The translations under genes were made by a program, and so were the position numbers. A DNA stretch of 64,000 nucleotides, from positions 24,832,365 to 24,896,364 of the forward strand of contig BTRK01000006.1 of assembly GCA_036245805.1 (NCBI GenBank), given 5' to 3'. The notes beneath the pieces are model-generated. The model had not been told where the DNA came from and searched no databases. It saw only the letters and a program-made list of their open reading frames with translations. Shown here piece after piece: positions 13,269 to 26,850 of this stretch (the first letter of the stretch is position 1; each line of letters starts with the position of its first letter). The stretch comes from Pristionchus mayeri. Its lineage: Eukaryota > Nematoda > Chromadorea > Rhabditida > Neodiplogasteridae.

Positions 13269-15095
13269 GAGACGTATGTCGACCGACTACTCCCTTTCAA
13301 ACACAATTGACTTCTCCCCTTCTCTCTATGATTTCTCACGTATTCGTTCAAGTTTCACAATCTGAATATGTTTGATGTTACGTTTATAAAGTATATTGTT
13401 CACAAGATTTTAGATTTCTTAACACTGACAAGCAAAAAAACGAAGGGTACAAGAGATTACGGTTTTAAAACAGGAGATTACTGTCTATCGATTGGAGACG
13501 GTGAATAGTAATGGTATCTAGAGGGCGGTACTGGATTCTATGGGGGGTATTCTAAGCACACATGAAAACACAGCAACTGATTAACAAGTGTATAGGCATA
13601 ATCCAATGGTAAATACGGAGGACTGTTCGATCTCCGGGAGTTGGTAAAGGAAATGAAAAAAGGAGGGCCGAACTGGGTTCCGATGAGAAACTGAGAGAAG
13701 AAGGGGAACCGCATAATAAATACAGTGAAGATTTCATCGGATACAAAGAAGGCGTAAAGTCAATGCGACAATATGCAAGAAGTTTGAAGGGTAAATGATG
13801 AAAGATTAATGGTTTATTGATTGTTATTATGATTACCGGATAGAGATAACGGGTTCGATAGGATAAAAGAAGGCAGTAGTAAATGAATCGATTACGGTAG
13901 TAGGCATATTGTGAGGAATCGGGGCAGTTTGGGTGTTTGAAAGAGGTTCACGGGATATTGTATCGAATTAAAAGCACAAAATTAGGAATAAGTTAGCCAG
14001 TCACTGGATGTTACTTAGACACCGTTGGTACGAAGGGCTAATGACTACGGTAGGATGGTTCGGAGGGTTCATTACTACCCTGAGATGGTTCGCAGGAAGA
14101 GGGCGCCTCGTCGTAGTCATCAACCATTAGTACTAACGATTCACTATCGTGTCTATACCGAGGGTTTACACTCTACGATAGATTACTCTAGAGAGATAGA
14201 GATAGACGCTAGCGAGAGGCCACAACCGAGGAGGACTACTATCGGGCTGGGATCACTCAAGGGAAAGGTGTCACCACAGTGCTATACACGATGTACACGG
14301 CTGAGGAGAAGAGGGAGGGGAGGAGAGGGCAAGTAGTCAAGGGATAGACTGCAGACTACTGGAGAGACCTCTGATCTTTGATCTCTCTCCCACTCGTCGA
14401 CCAGTCTTCTACGAGAAACACTCGGGATTAGAGAAAGAGTCAATGTCGTTTCAATAAATTAGACAAACAAAGTAATAGGCGTACTCTATGGTTATCATGT
14501 GTACAGGAAAAGAGGAAAGTGGTGGAGGGAGAGGAAGAGGTATGGACTTGAATGGGGTGACTCGGTGTGGTTTCTACTGACAAGGCACTCAAGGGGGTTC
14601 ATATGAGGACGGAGCACTCAACGAGGAATTTACTGTGGACTGAAGAGTGAAATGCAGAAGGGAGGGGAAGCAGCGACCCTAGAAGGATGGAGGTTGAAAG
14701 AGAAGTGGGATGAAGAAGGAAAGAGGGTGCAACTAGGGACACTAAGGAAGGTTAAGAGGAGGGGAGGATGAGGGGAGGGACGAATAGACAGAAGTAAACC
14801 ACTAACCGATGAACTACGATGGAATTCGGCTACGGGCGAGGAAGCTAGAGCGAACAGCGGAGGTGTACAGAACAAGTGGAGTACCAACTCAATGGTTACG
14901 GTAATGAGATGGATTGGGAATATCTAGACGATTATATAACAATTGAATTATTAGAGGTCGCCTTGGCGGTCAAGGCTAGAAAGATAGGTATTGTATCACA
15001 GTGGAGATGCGGATTCGACCCGATCGGGCCTCTCGCTCTCTTGCTAAGAGCCGGTCGGGGCGCTGGCTGGAGCCAGAACCGGGAAATAGACCCGG
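13269..15095. other. Convergent spacer, probably the 3' UTR of the CCCH gene
   Basis: Lies between the stop of PAF1 (plus) and the stop of the TIS11-like gene (minus). A motif with ggttcgnagg is repeated near 14050-14095. Several short ORFs exist, but none has convincing splice context. Nothing else was found. Confidence 0.35.
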
Positions 15096-18000
15096 TCACT
15101 GGCTGGGGTTGGAAAGCTGCGCAAAGACTGGGAGTCTTGATCCTCCTGAAGGTGTCGCTGATGAGGGAGACGCAGCTGATGATGATGAAGAGGGAGAATC
15201 ATCGATCGTCCACGAGACAATGTTCTGCATGAGACCATCCCTGAAGGAGATCGATTATGATGTATAGAGTGAGAGGGAGAATGACACTCACATCTTCATT
15301 CTATCCTCCAATTGAACTCTTCTCTCTCTCGATGGAAGACTGTGATTGGTCAGAGAAGAGAATCCAGTGAGCATTCCAAGAGGAGTATCATCGATATCGA
15401 GAGAAGGAGAGAAAGAACCAATCGGAGACTCCGACCCTTAACAGATTCTCTGATTGGAGGGTCTCTTCGATGATTGAAGTGATCTACCTGAATCGACGGA
15501 GCTGGAACTAGTAGGAGAATCCCCCACACTTCCACAGTACACAGGCATACGAGAAGGAGTAGAAGGAATCTGTAGATCATCCATCACAATTCGAATAATA
15601 TTAAAATCATTGATTTATATTGAATTGGATGCACTCACAGTGCTTTCAATTTATCCATTGATAGTGAAACTTTCTTTAAAAACCACCCAAAACCATCGAG
15701 CCTTTGATTTATCTTGAATAAGTTTTTTTGTGTTAGGGATACGACCGTGGTACTGAATAACGCGGAAATGGAAGCATACGGAGTGTTCTCGTTAAATATG
15801 CGCGTGGATTCAGTTTGATTCCTATCACAAGAAAAATATTTTTAAAAAATATTCGGGCGACTTCTTCGGACACTTTCGACATCCTCTACTGATGGAGTTG
15901 CACTCAGCTATTTGATCCTGGCTCATTTCGCACAGGGGGAACCTCTGATGACCAACGAGTGGTTGCAAATTGGGATCTCCGTTACAATATGGAGGGTTGG
16001 TTTCATATTCATGATACTATACCGTATTCGAGATGGCTGCAGAGAGGAGAGGAGAAAGCTGCGAGTTGAGAAGAGGATTGAGGGAGGAGGAATCCATCTT
16101 CAGCATCTGACATACAATCATTCAACTTCTCTTTCATGCAGTTTATTCCGTATTTCTACTAGATTTATCTAGATATTATTTAGATTTCTCCCTCTTTCAT
16201 GACCACTCTCGATGGTTTCATTCTCTCATCTCCCCCCCCCCCTCCCTTCCCTCACCTGTTGCTTCCCTCCTGCAGCTGCAGTCTGGCTCTGTATTTGAGC
16301 AGCCATCATCTCATTCTCATTATGAATGAAGTGGCAGCGTGGTCCATAGGGACAGTATCCCGACTGGTGATACGACTGACAAGCCTCTGTCTTATACTTG
16401 GGATGGCGAGGAATCGGTCTCTTCTCGTGCTCTCCATGGGCATATTGGCAACTGAGAGGAGGAGATGATTGGAGAGGGAAGATGGATACTCAGTCTGATG
16501 AGTGAGTGTGATCCTCACCGTTCTCCGTAGTTGCATCTCCCGATGTCCATCCACGATCGACACAATTCAGTCTTGTACAGTTTGGGGTTCTTGGGCGGAT
16601 GATTGAAAGCATTGCCAGTAGGAGAAGAAGGAGAAACTGCTGGAGAGAAGATGATGAGACTCATACATAGGAAGGAATCCTGGCAATGCACTCACCCTTC
16701 TGTGTATGGATGGGAGTTGAGGGGGCAGTCAGAGGAGAATGGAGAGAAGGAGAGAACGAGGCAGACGACGTACGACGAGACTGAGAATCAGTTAATCATC
16801 AGTGGATCACTCCTCCCTCTCAATTCATTGTTGTGCCAATTATGTGCCTGATCAATCGAAGGAACAGGAAGTCTCGGAATTGGAAGTGAGAGAAGTGATA
16901 GGGCTTGAGATAGCACGGTGATCAGAGAGAGGGGAACCATGAGGACAAATAGACGTCAGAGCTAAAGATCACGCAACTCCATCTGGATTGGTGGAATAAA
17001 TAAGAGATGTTTTCTACCTGTGCAGATTGAACTCCTGCCAGGGCACTGTTGTAGCGAGTTCTGCAATGGAGAAGAATGAGAATGGAGAAGAGAGAAGAGA
17101 GAGAGGGAGAGGGAGAGGGGGGGGGAGAGATCCCCTTGCGACAACCACACATTCACATGATTATGTCGTCGATACAGAAAATTCTCTAAGAAGAATCGGA
17201 ATCCAATGTGGTTTCAGTCATAAGTGAAAGGGTATCAAAAACAAGGAGGAATGGCTGATTTAAGTGAACGGAGAGAGGGACATACGCAGCAGCGAGTGCA
17301 GCCATCTGAAGATGAGCAAGATGAGCAGATTGGACGGAGAGGGGATCTGAAGAGAGAGAGAGATGGAGAGAGACCAAGAAGGAACACTCTCGACTCTTCC
17401 AGTTACGTCTTTTTGTTACTTCCCTTCCCTTTATGCAACTGCCGATCGTGCGACCAAGGTTGGCGAGAGGAGGGGGGGGGGAGAGAGGGAGGAAGTGAGG
17501 GGTCGAAGAGGGGTCAGAGAAGGTGACAAAACAAGATGCACCATCGTGCAAAGTTGGAAAGTGTTGCTGATATGGGGAGTGATCTCATAAGTGTCTTACC
17601 CGATGAATTGGGCGTGAGACTGGCGAGTAGCGAGAGAGACAGCAGATCGTCGTCTGTGATTTATCGATTACCTTCAGGATACTGTACTTCGAGAATATTC
17701 GGCCATTGGAGATACCGTCGTCGAAGATTTATAATTTTTCTCAAAACATGATAGTTTGAGCATACGTACTCAGGGTGTTGTCAGTTGTGGAGGAATTCAA
17801 AGCGTTCGCAGCATTGGACCACTCGAGAAGACTCGCATCGGAGAGAGAGGGAGAGTCGAACAGAGACTGAAATGATACGGTAACAGAAATTACTGTAGAT
17901 CAATCGATTCTCTCGAGTTCATATCATCAAGCGGAAGTGAATAGAGAGTAGATGGTGAGTCTAGTGCGCAATCAGTGGGTCTCTCTGCTCCTCCCCCCTC

Positions 18001-18395
18001 TCCTCTACTCCCCTCCCTCTCTCCCCCCTCCCCTCGGGGCTAGTTTGTTGCGCAAGAGAGAGAGCGTTCGAGTTAACGTGAGTGTGTGTTCCGGGCGAGA
18101 GGGCATACTCTCCCCCTCCCCCCCTCCCCTCTCTCCCTTCGCTCTCTTTCCTCCCGCCTAACTCGACCTTGCTAGACAATGAAGCAACGAAGTACATGAA
18201 GAAAAGGGAACGAAGTCGAGATCAAAATATTTAGAATACAAAATGAGATAAGAGAGGATTGCAGATCCGTGATCTAGATACTGTAACCGGATGGACGGGG
18301 TACTGTATCTCACTGTCTTTGTCTCGCGAAGAGGAGTAATTAATGGTTTGAGGGAGGAAACTGGGGAAGAGAGCATCAGACAAAGGTTTGCCCCT
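15096..18395 (-). CDS. TIS11/ZFP36-like tandem CCCH zinc-finger RNA-binding protein (5' end unresolved)
   Basis: Members bind AU-rich 3' UTR elements and direct mRNA decay or translation control. The two CCCH fingers are complete with exact TIS11 spacing: C-x8-C-x5-C-x3-H, 18-residue linker, C-x8-C-x5-C-x3-H (TELCRSWMDIGRCNYGERC and TEACQSYHQSGYCPYGPRC). Exons that join in frame: 16780-16696, 16639-16519, 16451-16256, 16106-16023, 15569-15488, 15436-15292 and 15240-15096. The last ends ...FAQLSNPSQ-stop. The tail is Ser/Pro-rich. Likely upstream Ser-rich exons: 18395-18314, 18280-18240, 17866-17770 and 17653-17600 (LFDSPSLSDASLLEWSNAAN). Exons between 17600 and 16780 could not be settled, and the true start is unknown. 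Confidence 0.85.
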
Positions 18396-19362
18396 CTGAG
18401 AGGGGGAAGAGGGGGAGGGACTGTCAGCTGTGAATTGGGGTGAAAAAAGGAGAGAGTAGGGTAATACCGCGAGGTTCTGAAGAACACGATAAATGAGGAG
18501 GATGGAGACATCATGGGAGTGGAAGAGAGAGGAAGAGAATCTCCCGGTTGAGCAGCGGATTCTTTAAATTCCTAATGGATCTGTCCTCTTCTTCTTCGAA
18601 TTCTTTCCTATTTCTCACAGAAGCTTAGATTAATCCTGCCCCTGAATTCAGTCATAGATAGAAGAAGGAAGAAAGAAGAAGGACTTTCTCAAATCATAAC
18701 ATTATTGAGCCCATTCGCATTTATTGTAGAGGAGATTGATGAGAATGGCCAACAGGAGAGCGAGAGACGAGATGAAGAGAGGAAGTAAGTAGAAGGAACT
18801 GAGGAGGGAGGGAATCCCCCCTGAGCGAGTCACTCCTATTTGACAGAGAGAAAGTGTAAACGAGAGAGTGATAAGGGATCGGCCAGACTGAACCTACTTG
18901 AGGGAACAGGCAACGAGGGAGGAGGAGGGGGAGGGAGCAGAGGGAGGGAGATCAGACGGTATCGGGAGATGAGTGATCCTACTCTTCCTACTCTTCTATA
19001 ACACGGGGGTATGATGGGAGCGAGCAGGAATGCCTCGTGCCATCCATGGTCTCCAATTGATTTCCCTTCTCCTATAGACCCCCATGATATATCGTGGCAA
19101 TTATCTGCTAACTATGGAGAAGAGACAGTGACGTACGACAAAATGCGGGAATTCGTTGAGAGACTGAAAGAGAGCCGGGAGAGTCTGGGATCTATTACAA
19201 TCTGTAGAGGAGAGAGAGAGGTGGGCAGAGGGGAGAGGAGAAGGGGGAAGAAGGGAGGAAGCCTAAGGACAGCTTTACATCGGACCGATTCGAGATGAAA
19301 CATCGATCTCGACTGACAAAGGTAAGAGTGAGAGAGAATGCGATGGACTCGATTGTTACTGT

Positions 19363-22300
19363 CTAGTTGCATTTCGCCCATGGATGATCATGCATGAGTT
19401 GCCTCTCTCTCTCCATCCAAATCTGGCCCCTTCCCTTCCTGCCTCCCAATGTGTTGCCTTCTCTAACGGGGCTCATTTCACGGTACTCTGATCCCTCTCT
19501 CCATAAATTCCCCCTTTCCGCTTTCTGCACTAAAGGAGTGAGAGTATCCTCCCAATGAGTGTTGCAGGTCGAGGGAAATTCCCTCTTCAAATGTTGATCG
19601 AGACGAATTCTGTCAAAGGCCTTCTCAAAATATTTACAATCTCCGGCTATTTTTGCGGTTGTCCACCACTTTCCTCAATGGTCTCCTATTTATTCGCTCT
19701 CCTTCCCATGTTTCGCAGTCCCTTTGGAGGTGATCAGTGGAGGAAGGAGGAGGAGAGAGAAGGTGAGAAAGAGAAAGAGGAGACGAGAGGAGTGGGTAAA
19801 GGATACAACAAAAAGTGTAGTTGTTGACTGTATGGGGGGCGTCTCTAGTAGACATTCGGGGGGTCGAATCACCCCCTCTTCCAATTTCGATAACACGCGA
19901 AAGAGGAGGAGAAGAAGGGGCAACAGCAGGGAATTGAGATACGGAAGACACCCAAAACAGCTGGAGGAAGGAGGATGGAGGATTGCATCATTCATAGGAA
20001 AGTGAAGAAAAGAAGAAATGGATGCATTCTGGGGGAAAGGATTGCACGCGAGAGATCCATCACGAAGGAGGTGATAGTGCATCTGAGGAAGAGTTGAAGT
20101 GGATGAGGAAGAGAGAAGAGAAGAAGTGTGGAGATAAAGGAGGAATGGTAGAAATTGGCTGTAGAGCGAGAGGAGAAAAGACTGATTGGGGATTCCCTGC
20201 GGACGCAAGGGAAGGAAACTGTTTAGATGAAGAAGGGAGGGCTCTCTCTGTCTCAGAGAGAGGGAGGAGAGACATTGAACATGAATAGGGTACACGACTA
20301 TGAATAAACAATCCATGACTTTGCCATAGCGAGAAACTCTCGAAATGACCATCGTACTTTGTGAATGAGGATGAAATCAAACCTGAGAGGGAGAGAATAG
20401 AAGTTGAGTGGGACGACCCAATGGAGAGTCGATCATCGATGAGGCTGCAACCAAGATTTCCCATTATCAGTCTCACTGCTCATTCCTTCTCTCATCTCTT
20501 CCATTCGTCTCTTTTGTTATTTCGTTAGAGTGGGAGTCTCTCTCTCTCTCTCCCTATGCTGCACTCCCTCAAGAGTCTTCGTCATTTTACAATGGCAGGT
20601 CGGTGCGTCTCCCTCCTTCTTCTTCCTTCCCTCTAGTTATCGTGACTCTTCTTCTCTCTCCTCACTTATTCCTACTCATTTGTTTGCTGTTAAAGATATT
20701 TTGTGGATAAAAAATACTGGTTGATCATGAGGGACGAAACGAATATTTGCTCTTCGGTTTTTTTAGATAATTTTTCAATATCAAAACCTTTGTTTTTTAC
20801 CACCTAATTTTTTATTTGCACAAAATAGGGGATCAATTTCTCGAGTTTCAGCGTAATGAGAGTGACTTACAATTGGGATTTGTTGTCTGAACAGGAGGGA
20901 AGAGAGAGGTCAACTTGTCCAATGACGACGATGAGAATGGAGGATCGAGCATTCTGCAGAAAGGGGAAGATCAAAGATCAATCTGATTGAGACGAGATCA
21001 CGAATGGATGAATGAGAAGGAAGATAAGGAGAATCAGCTGATGAGAGGAGCGAGTGATAAGGAGAAGACGAAGTATCACGAATTAATGAGAAGTCGTTCG
21101 ATATCGATTATCCCTCCGATTCCTCCCTTCTCTCTCCCACTGCATCCCATTCAATTATTACACAACGAAGAGATAATATTCGTTGATCCGAGGGAAAGAA
21201 TAAATCTACCGATGAAAATGGAATCAGAACAAGATTGAAATGATGGCATCAGAATCACTCGAAATATTTGCATCCCAAATAATCTTTTTGCAATTGGTTC
21301 TCTTCAATCGATGGAATCTGCAGAAGAGAAGAACGAAGGAGAAAAGATTCGAGTAACAGAAAGTAAACATTAGATCGGCAGAAGGGAGGTTCAACTTGAA
21401 CGACGAAGAGTGAAGGGAGGAGGGGGAGGGGGAGGGAGGTGGGAGATGTTGAAGATGGAGGAGGAAAGAGAGATAGAAACTGTATTGTGTGCGTACTCAG
21501 AAATCGAGAAGAGCAGGGAAGATTGAGTGAATGGCAAGAGGAAAAAGAGTTGAGAGAAGATTAAAATAGAACTGGGTCTCAGATATTTGAAACGATCTGA
21601 AATTACGAGCAACGGAGAAATAGAAAGAATGCAGAAAGAAAGAAAAGAAGCAGAGGGGAGAAGACTAGTGAAGACAGCTGAGATTCCTCCTCTATCTTCA
21701 TGATCCTCCCCCCTCCCCCCTCTCCTGATCTCTCTCTCCCCCTCTCTCTCTCCCTTGCAGAATTTATTGCGACTTGTTGAGAAGATTAAATGGGCGGAGT
21801 TAGAGTTTCTACTAGATCACTGTCAAGTGCGTGAAAACATCAGCAAAATCTGATGTGCAATTAGGAAGTCTATTGAAGAGAGTGGAAAGAGGGGGTTACT
21901 GTATGGCAGAGACAGGGCGAAAACTCGATAAAATGTCTTCTTGACTCGCGATAGAAAGCAGCCAATGATGCGAACGCGCAGTATTGAACTGATTGTGAAT
22001 GGGGGAGGAGAGAGGGGAGGTGAAGGTGGGAGGGGAGAGGGGGGGGGGGGGAAGGGGAGAGGGGAGAGGGGAGGAAGGGGAGAGGGGAGAGGGGAGGACG
22101 GAAGGACAGATGATGATGGGAGCCCAATTGGTCGAGCAGCGGTAATAAGGGACAGTTCGCACACTGTTCCAGACGTCATTTACTCTGTTACTGCATACTC
22201 TCGCCTCCTCTCACCTCCCCCTCCTTCTCTCTTCGTCTCTTCTCCATGAGTAACAAAGAAACTGCCTCATGTCAGCGAGAACAGAGAGTGAGTAGAGGAG

Positions 22301-22912
22301 AAAAGAAAGGTTGACGATCATACAATACAGTTAGTGAGGTAAAGGAGTACTGTAGGAGGTAGAGAGAGGAGGGGAGGAGGGACGCGCGAGAGAGGGGGGA
22401 AGGGGGTAGGGGGGGGGGGAGGGGGCAGAGGTGAAGGGGTCGAGAGGAGGAAAACCGGACAGGGCAGCGAACGAATGGCACACTCCCGCGCGCTCACGCA
22501 AAGTTTGGCTGCGTGACTGTTTCAGAGGGAGGAGAGAGAAGAGGAGAGTTGGGGGGGGGAGAGGGGTGGGAGAGAGGGGAGAGGGGGAGGGGAGGAGAGA
22601 TCTGGAAAGAAGAACTGCCGTCGGGTGGGGTCATGATGTTTGAGTGATGAGTAGATTCTTCTTCTGGCGATAGAAGAAACCGGTGCGAGAGTTCGGATGA
22701 GGTTTGTAGGGGGGGGGGGAGGGGGGAGGGAGCAGGAGGGGAGGAGAGGGAAGGCAGGGGGGGAGGTTGTCCTAGAGGGCACACGTTCTCTCGACAAAGA
22801 GAATAAACGTGCACAGTTTGCTAATGGCAGAACAAGTTAGAGATCTTTGAGTCACTGGGAAAAGATAAGAGACGATTCAGATTCCTCGTGATTGCCTAAT
22901 GAGAATGAAGAT

Positions 22913-23010
<98 letters not shown>

Positions 23011-26000
23011 AGAGATAGGAGGCGTTAGGCTTGATGTTCTATGCATTGGAATAACAAAAAAGGTTATTGTTGGTTGTCCTGAGATTCATAGAAGGATTGG
23101 TGAAAATATAACGCTGGTCATGCTGGTGATAAAAAAGATTTGATTGTTAGAGTAATCGAATAACGAGATAATAATGTGCGTTGAATGGGGAAGGGAAGGA
23201 GAGGATTGTTAGTGGATGGAATCTGGAAGAGGGGAAGGGGGGAGGGGAGGAACGGGGATGGGGGGAAAGATCAGACAGTGTTTGTGACTATGCCATTGAG
23301 TGGTGAGATGAGTACTATGAAGAGAAGAGGAGCAAAATAGAAGAGAGAAGGATACAGAAGAAGGGGAGTGGTGATACCCCCCAATATACCTGAGAACTAC
23401 CTCGATTCCCGGAAAATCTGCTGGAGCATCCCACCTACTCCTCTCTCCTCGGCAAAGTTAACTGCAGTAAGAGGAGCTTCTTCAACAGTATTCCGCTGTT
23501 TGCTAATGATCTGAAGGAGTGGGAGGGAGGGAGGCAGAGGGGGGGGGGAGGGGGAAAGGGGAAGAGAGAGAGTGTGAGAAGCAGGAGAAATGATCCTGAT
23601 ACGTGAGAGAGATTGAGAACAGAAACAGTTGAGTGGAAGAGGATTATAGATTGCCATTCAGAGTGGGAGAGAGACTGACGAAAAAGTACAGAACTCTTTT
23701 GGAGTGAAGAGAGAGGAGTTGAATGGGATGATCGGAGGAAGGAAGGTTGTGAGTTTGATCTCTCTGATGAGAAGAAGAGAAGGGAAGAGTCTCTTGTGAC
23801 CGCAGTTCTCAGATAAGACGAGAATCGTCGACAATAACATCATTGAGAACTCCCTCCCCTCATCGATTCACTCAACCTCCAGAGTACGATCGACTCCTCT
23901 CTTTATTCGTGCTCTTCAGATGTAAACCTCCTCTCTCTCTCTCTTCGGTCTGAATGCCATCCAAAAAACGAGAGTAAACGATTGAGGTAGATCAAATAGG
24001 AAAGAAGAAGGAAACTCTCTTGAAACTGTCACCTTCCTTCTATCTCGAAAGTGAAAAGGAACGAAAAAGTTCATGAGTGACCTTGTAGGTATCACAGAAT
24101 GGTTGCCATTCTCTGATTCCCCCCACTCCTCTCTCCTCCCCCCCTCCCCCCCTCTCCCCCTTTCTCTCCTACTCCTCTCGGTCTCCTCGTGAACTGTCGA
24201 TCGGTATGGAGATACATGGTCACAGAAAGAATAAGCTAGCAAAGAGAAATGAAAGGTTGAGAGCTGAAATGAGAATGGGCTGATAAAATAGTCAGCTGGT
24301 ATCTCTTCTGTGATCACTTCACCCTCCATGTCTCTCCCCCTTCAATTTATCAGACTGAAAGAGACTATGAAACAGCCCCGATAATGGGAACGAGAAGAGA
24401 GAGAGAGAGTAGTGAATGGATAGAGAAGGACTCAATCGAAAGAGGAAAAGGTCAGAGGGAAGGAGGGGAATTGCTAAATGGCAGTGATAAAGGGCATTCT
24501 GAATCACTCGATAGCGGGAAGGACCGAGAGGTCAACTCTCCCTCTCCCCCTCCCAACTTATTCGAGTAGCTGTGAACCAGAGTTATCATAATGCGATTTA
24601 GCAACTCTTGATCTCGGATGGACCTTCTCCGATTCCGTATCTACAGTGTGACTCCCTCCCTCCCTCCATCTGATCGACTCCATCCAGTCCTTCTCTCGCC
24701 GTATTGCTTACTGCATGTGTTCGAGAGTTGAGAGAGAAGGGGAACTAGTTTCACCCCTGCCTTCTCTCCTAACTAACAACTTGGTTCGAGTAAGGTCAGA
24801 TGATGGTATGAAAGAAGGAGAAGGGGGGAGGAAGGGTGGCTAGTGGAACAAAGACCCCTCTCTCTCAAAACTTTGACGTGATTCGGGTGAGAGTGTGATA
24901 CTAGGCTAGGTTTCATAGTGCAGGCGGGAGTGGGATGGATGGGGAAAGAGAGAGAGAGAGAGGAGAAGGAGGGAAGGAAGGGAAAGTGGGTAGGGGGAGA
25001 GGAGGTGGTGAGAGGGGAGGATGGAGAGACAGTTGTCACCCGGAGGCTAAAGTCTCAAGGAGAAGAAAGAGAAAAAAGCGACATGCATCGAAATTCTACG
25101 GAATTCAAACGGAGACAGCTGCGGATCAGTCTGATTTCAGCCTTCTTTCTACCCCCCCCCCCCCTCCCCCCCCCCCCTCCCCACCCCTTCACTCTCCAAT
25201 ATCACCACTGTCTCTCTCTTCTCTCTCTCACCCCTGGAAACGACAATGGAAAGAGTTGGCCATCAGTCAAAGAACAACTGATGAAAATGAAGGAATGAAC
25301 GATCTGAAGCAAGAGAATGACGAATTGGAATTGGGAGAACTGAAGAAGGGAAATGAATCGGCTGATCTGACTGATGGAAACCTCATCATTTCACGGAAAA
25401 AATGTGAATGATCGAAGTGATAAAATTGGTGGGATTCTATCGCTTCGACGGAACAATGGGAGATGAGAGGAGGAGAGGGGGGGGAGAGGGGGGGAGAGGG
25501 GGGGGAGAGTGATAAGACAGTGCTGATAGAGTCGCAGTCCACTATCAGAAGTGTAGAGGGAAGAGGAGGAAGGAAGGTCAGCAGACACAGAGGAGATGCA
25601 AGAACTTTCCAACCAAAGGAGACACGAAGGAAGAAAATAAAGGAAGAGGAATGGTGATAGTTGAACGAGAGTTGAAATGGCAGATGAGAAGGGAAAGAAG
25701 GGAAGAGAGGAAGAGGATCAGGAGGAGAAAACATGAGAAGAATTAGGGAACCAATGAGATCTCATTCACATTGAAGAGGAAGCATCGGAAGGAGTTGACC
25801 CGCCCCTTTCCTTCCCATGAAGAGACTAGGAAAAGGACAGAGAGAATTGTGAAAGGGCATGTAGTTATGATAGAGGGAGTCACAGATTACGGCTTATTCC
25901 ATTCTGGATGCAGGGAATGTGAGTAGAGGAGGAGAAGGGAGAGGGGGGGGAGGGGGGGGGGGGAGGAGAGGTTACTCCGTAGCTGATGGCTGTCCTCTGA

Positions 26001-26850
26001 TGATGGTAACTGTCCTTTGTTCAGCATTGCCCGATAGTAGTCTTCTCTGAGGGAATGAATACAATTCCTTCTGTCTCTGCCATCTCATCCGAAGTGAGTT
26101 GAGAACGAGAAAGAAGGGGGCAGGCAATGCTTCCAATTCGAGAGCAGATCAAAACTCGAACTTCCTCTCATTTCTCGTTTTCCCATGCCGTCAATCAGAT
26201 TGAGTGTCCATAACTTTGCCCGTCTCGAATTGGTGGAAGAAGTGCGTGAGTGTTGTTGTCCATGTTCATCCGAGGAGCGAGAAGAGGGGAACGACCTCGA
26301 AGGGAAATTCCAATGGATGTCATCTACTACTACGAATAGGTCGATTCTCCATCGGGTTCTCCCCTCATTTATCTCCCCTCGTGACTTCCTTTGAATGGCA
26401 GACTGGGCATGATCAGCTGACTGACCGAGGGAGTCTCTCCCACTACCAACTGGAGAGGGAATTGACACTGAGTACGAACCAAAATAGCTTCGAGGTGTTT
26501 AGCTTTCACTTTTATTCGTTTACACGTGGAAAATAAATCAGGTGATCGGAGAGCGGACTATAGGGTATTTATGAGAGAGTGCAACTGATGATTTACAAGA
26601 ACCGACAAACTACGATTCCTCTTGATCTCTGTATGCAAAACAGGCGATCTGGTTCTTGAACCCATCACAGTACGACTCCGATCGAACGACGAATGAGAAT
26701 TCGCATGGGGAACACACCACTGAGAAGGTGCCTGCAATGGGGGTTACTGTAGACATTGGAGGAGGAGGAGGAGGCACCTCCCATTCCCTTCTCGAGCGCC
26801 TTCTGAATCTGCTTCTTCGATTCCTTCGGAGTCTTCCCTATATTCTGCAA
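19363..26850 (-). CDS. Unrecognised minus-strand gene or genes: scattered exon candidates in purine-rich DNA
   Basis: Several minus-strand stretches read like real exons with splice sites. Near 26845-26790: [20 protein letters not shown]. Near 26330-26205: [20 protein letters not shown]. Near 26060-25975: [20 protein letters not shown]. Near 25830-25770: [17 protein letters not shown]. Near 25600-25510: [18 protein letters not shown]. Near 23800-23660: [18 protein letters not shown]. 23510-23401: [18 protein letters not shown], the cleanest. Near 22710-22600: [19 protein letters not shown]. Near 20440-20100 and 19680-19363 ([15 protein letters not shown]). They are polar and Ser-rich. Phases were not joined. 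They may form one large gene, or extend the CCCH gene upstream. Function unknown. Confidence 0.4.
22915..23004. repeat. (GA)n microsatellite
   Basis: About 45 uninterrupted GA units. It produces artificial Glu-Arg and Ser-Leu ORFs on the two strands. Confidence 0.97.

Noticed and set aside
18621..18784. Plus-strand exon-like reading frame starting KLRLILPLNS after a good acceptor
   Set aside because: Purine-rich DNA opens such frames easily; no partner exon in phase, and minus-strand exons are better supported around it.
19088..19196. Plus-strand segment reading DISWQLSANYGEETVTYDKM
   Set aside because: Protein-like, but no in-phase neighbouring exon was found; could be real, left out for lack of support.
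19363..19690. Reverse-transcriptase-like motif ([11 protein letters not shown]) on the minus strand
   Set aside because: Only one short resemblance; no YxDD box or other RT blocks nearby, so no retrotransposon call was made.
21823..22814. Several Pro/Ser/Leu-rich minus ORFs and Gly/Arg-rich plus ORFs
   Set aside because: Products of purine/pyrimidine tracts; codon patterns follow the repeats.
22892..23143. Long Glu-Arg / Ser-Leu ORFs over the GA repeat
   Set aside because: Pure consequence of the (GA)n microsatellite; no splice or start context.
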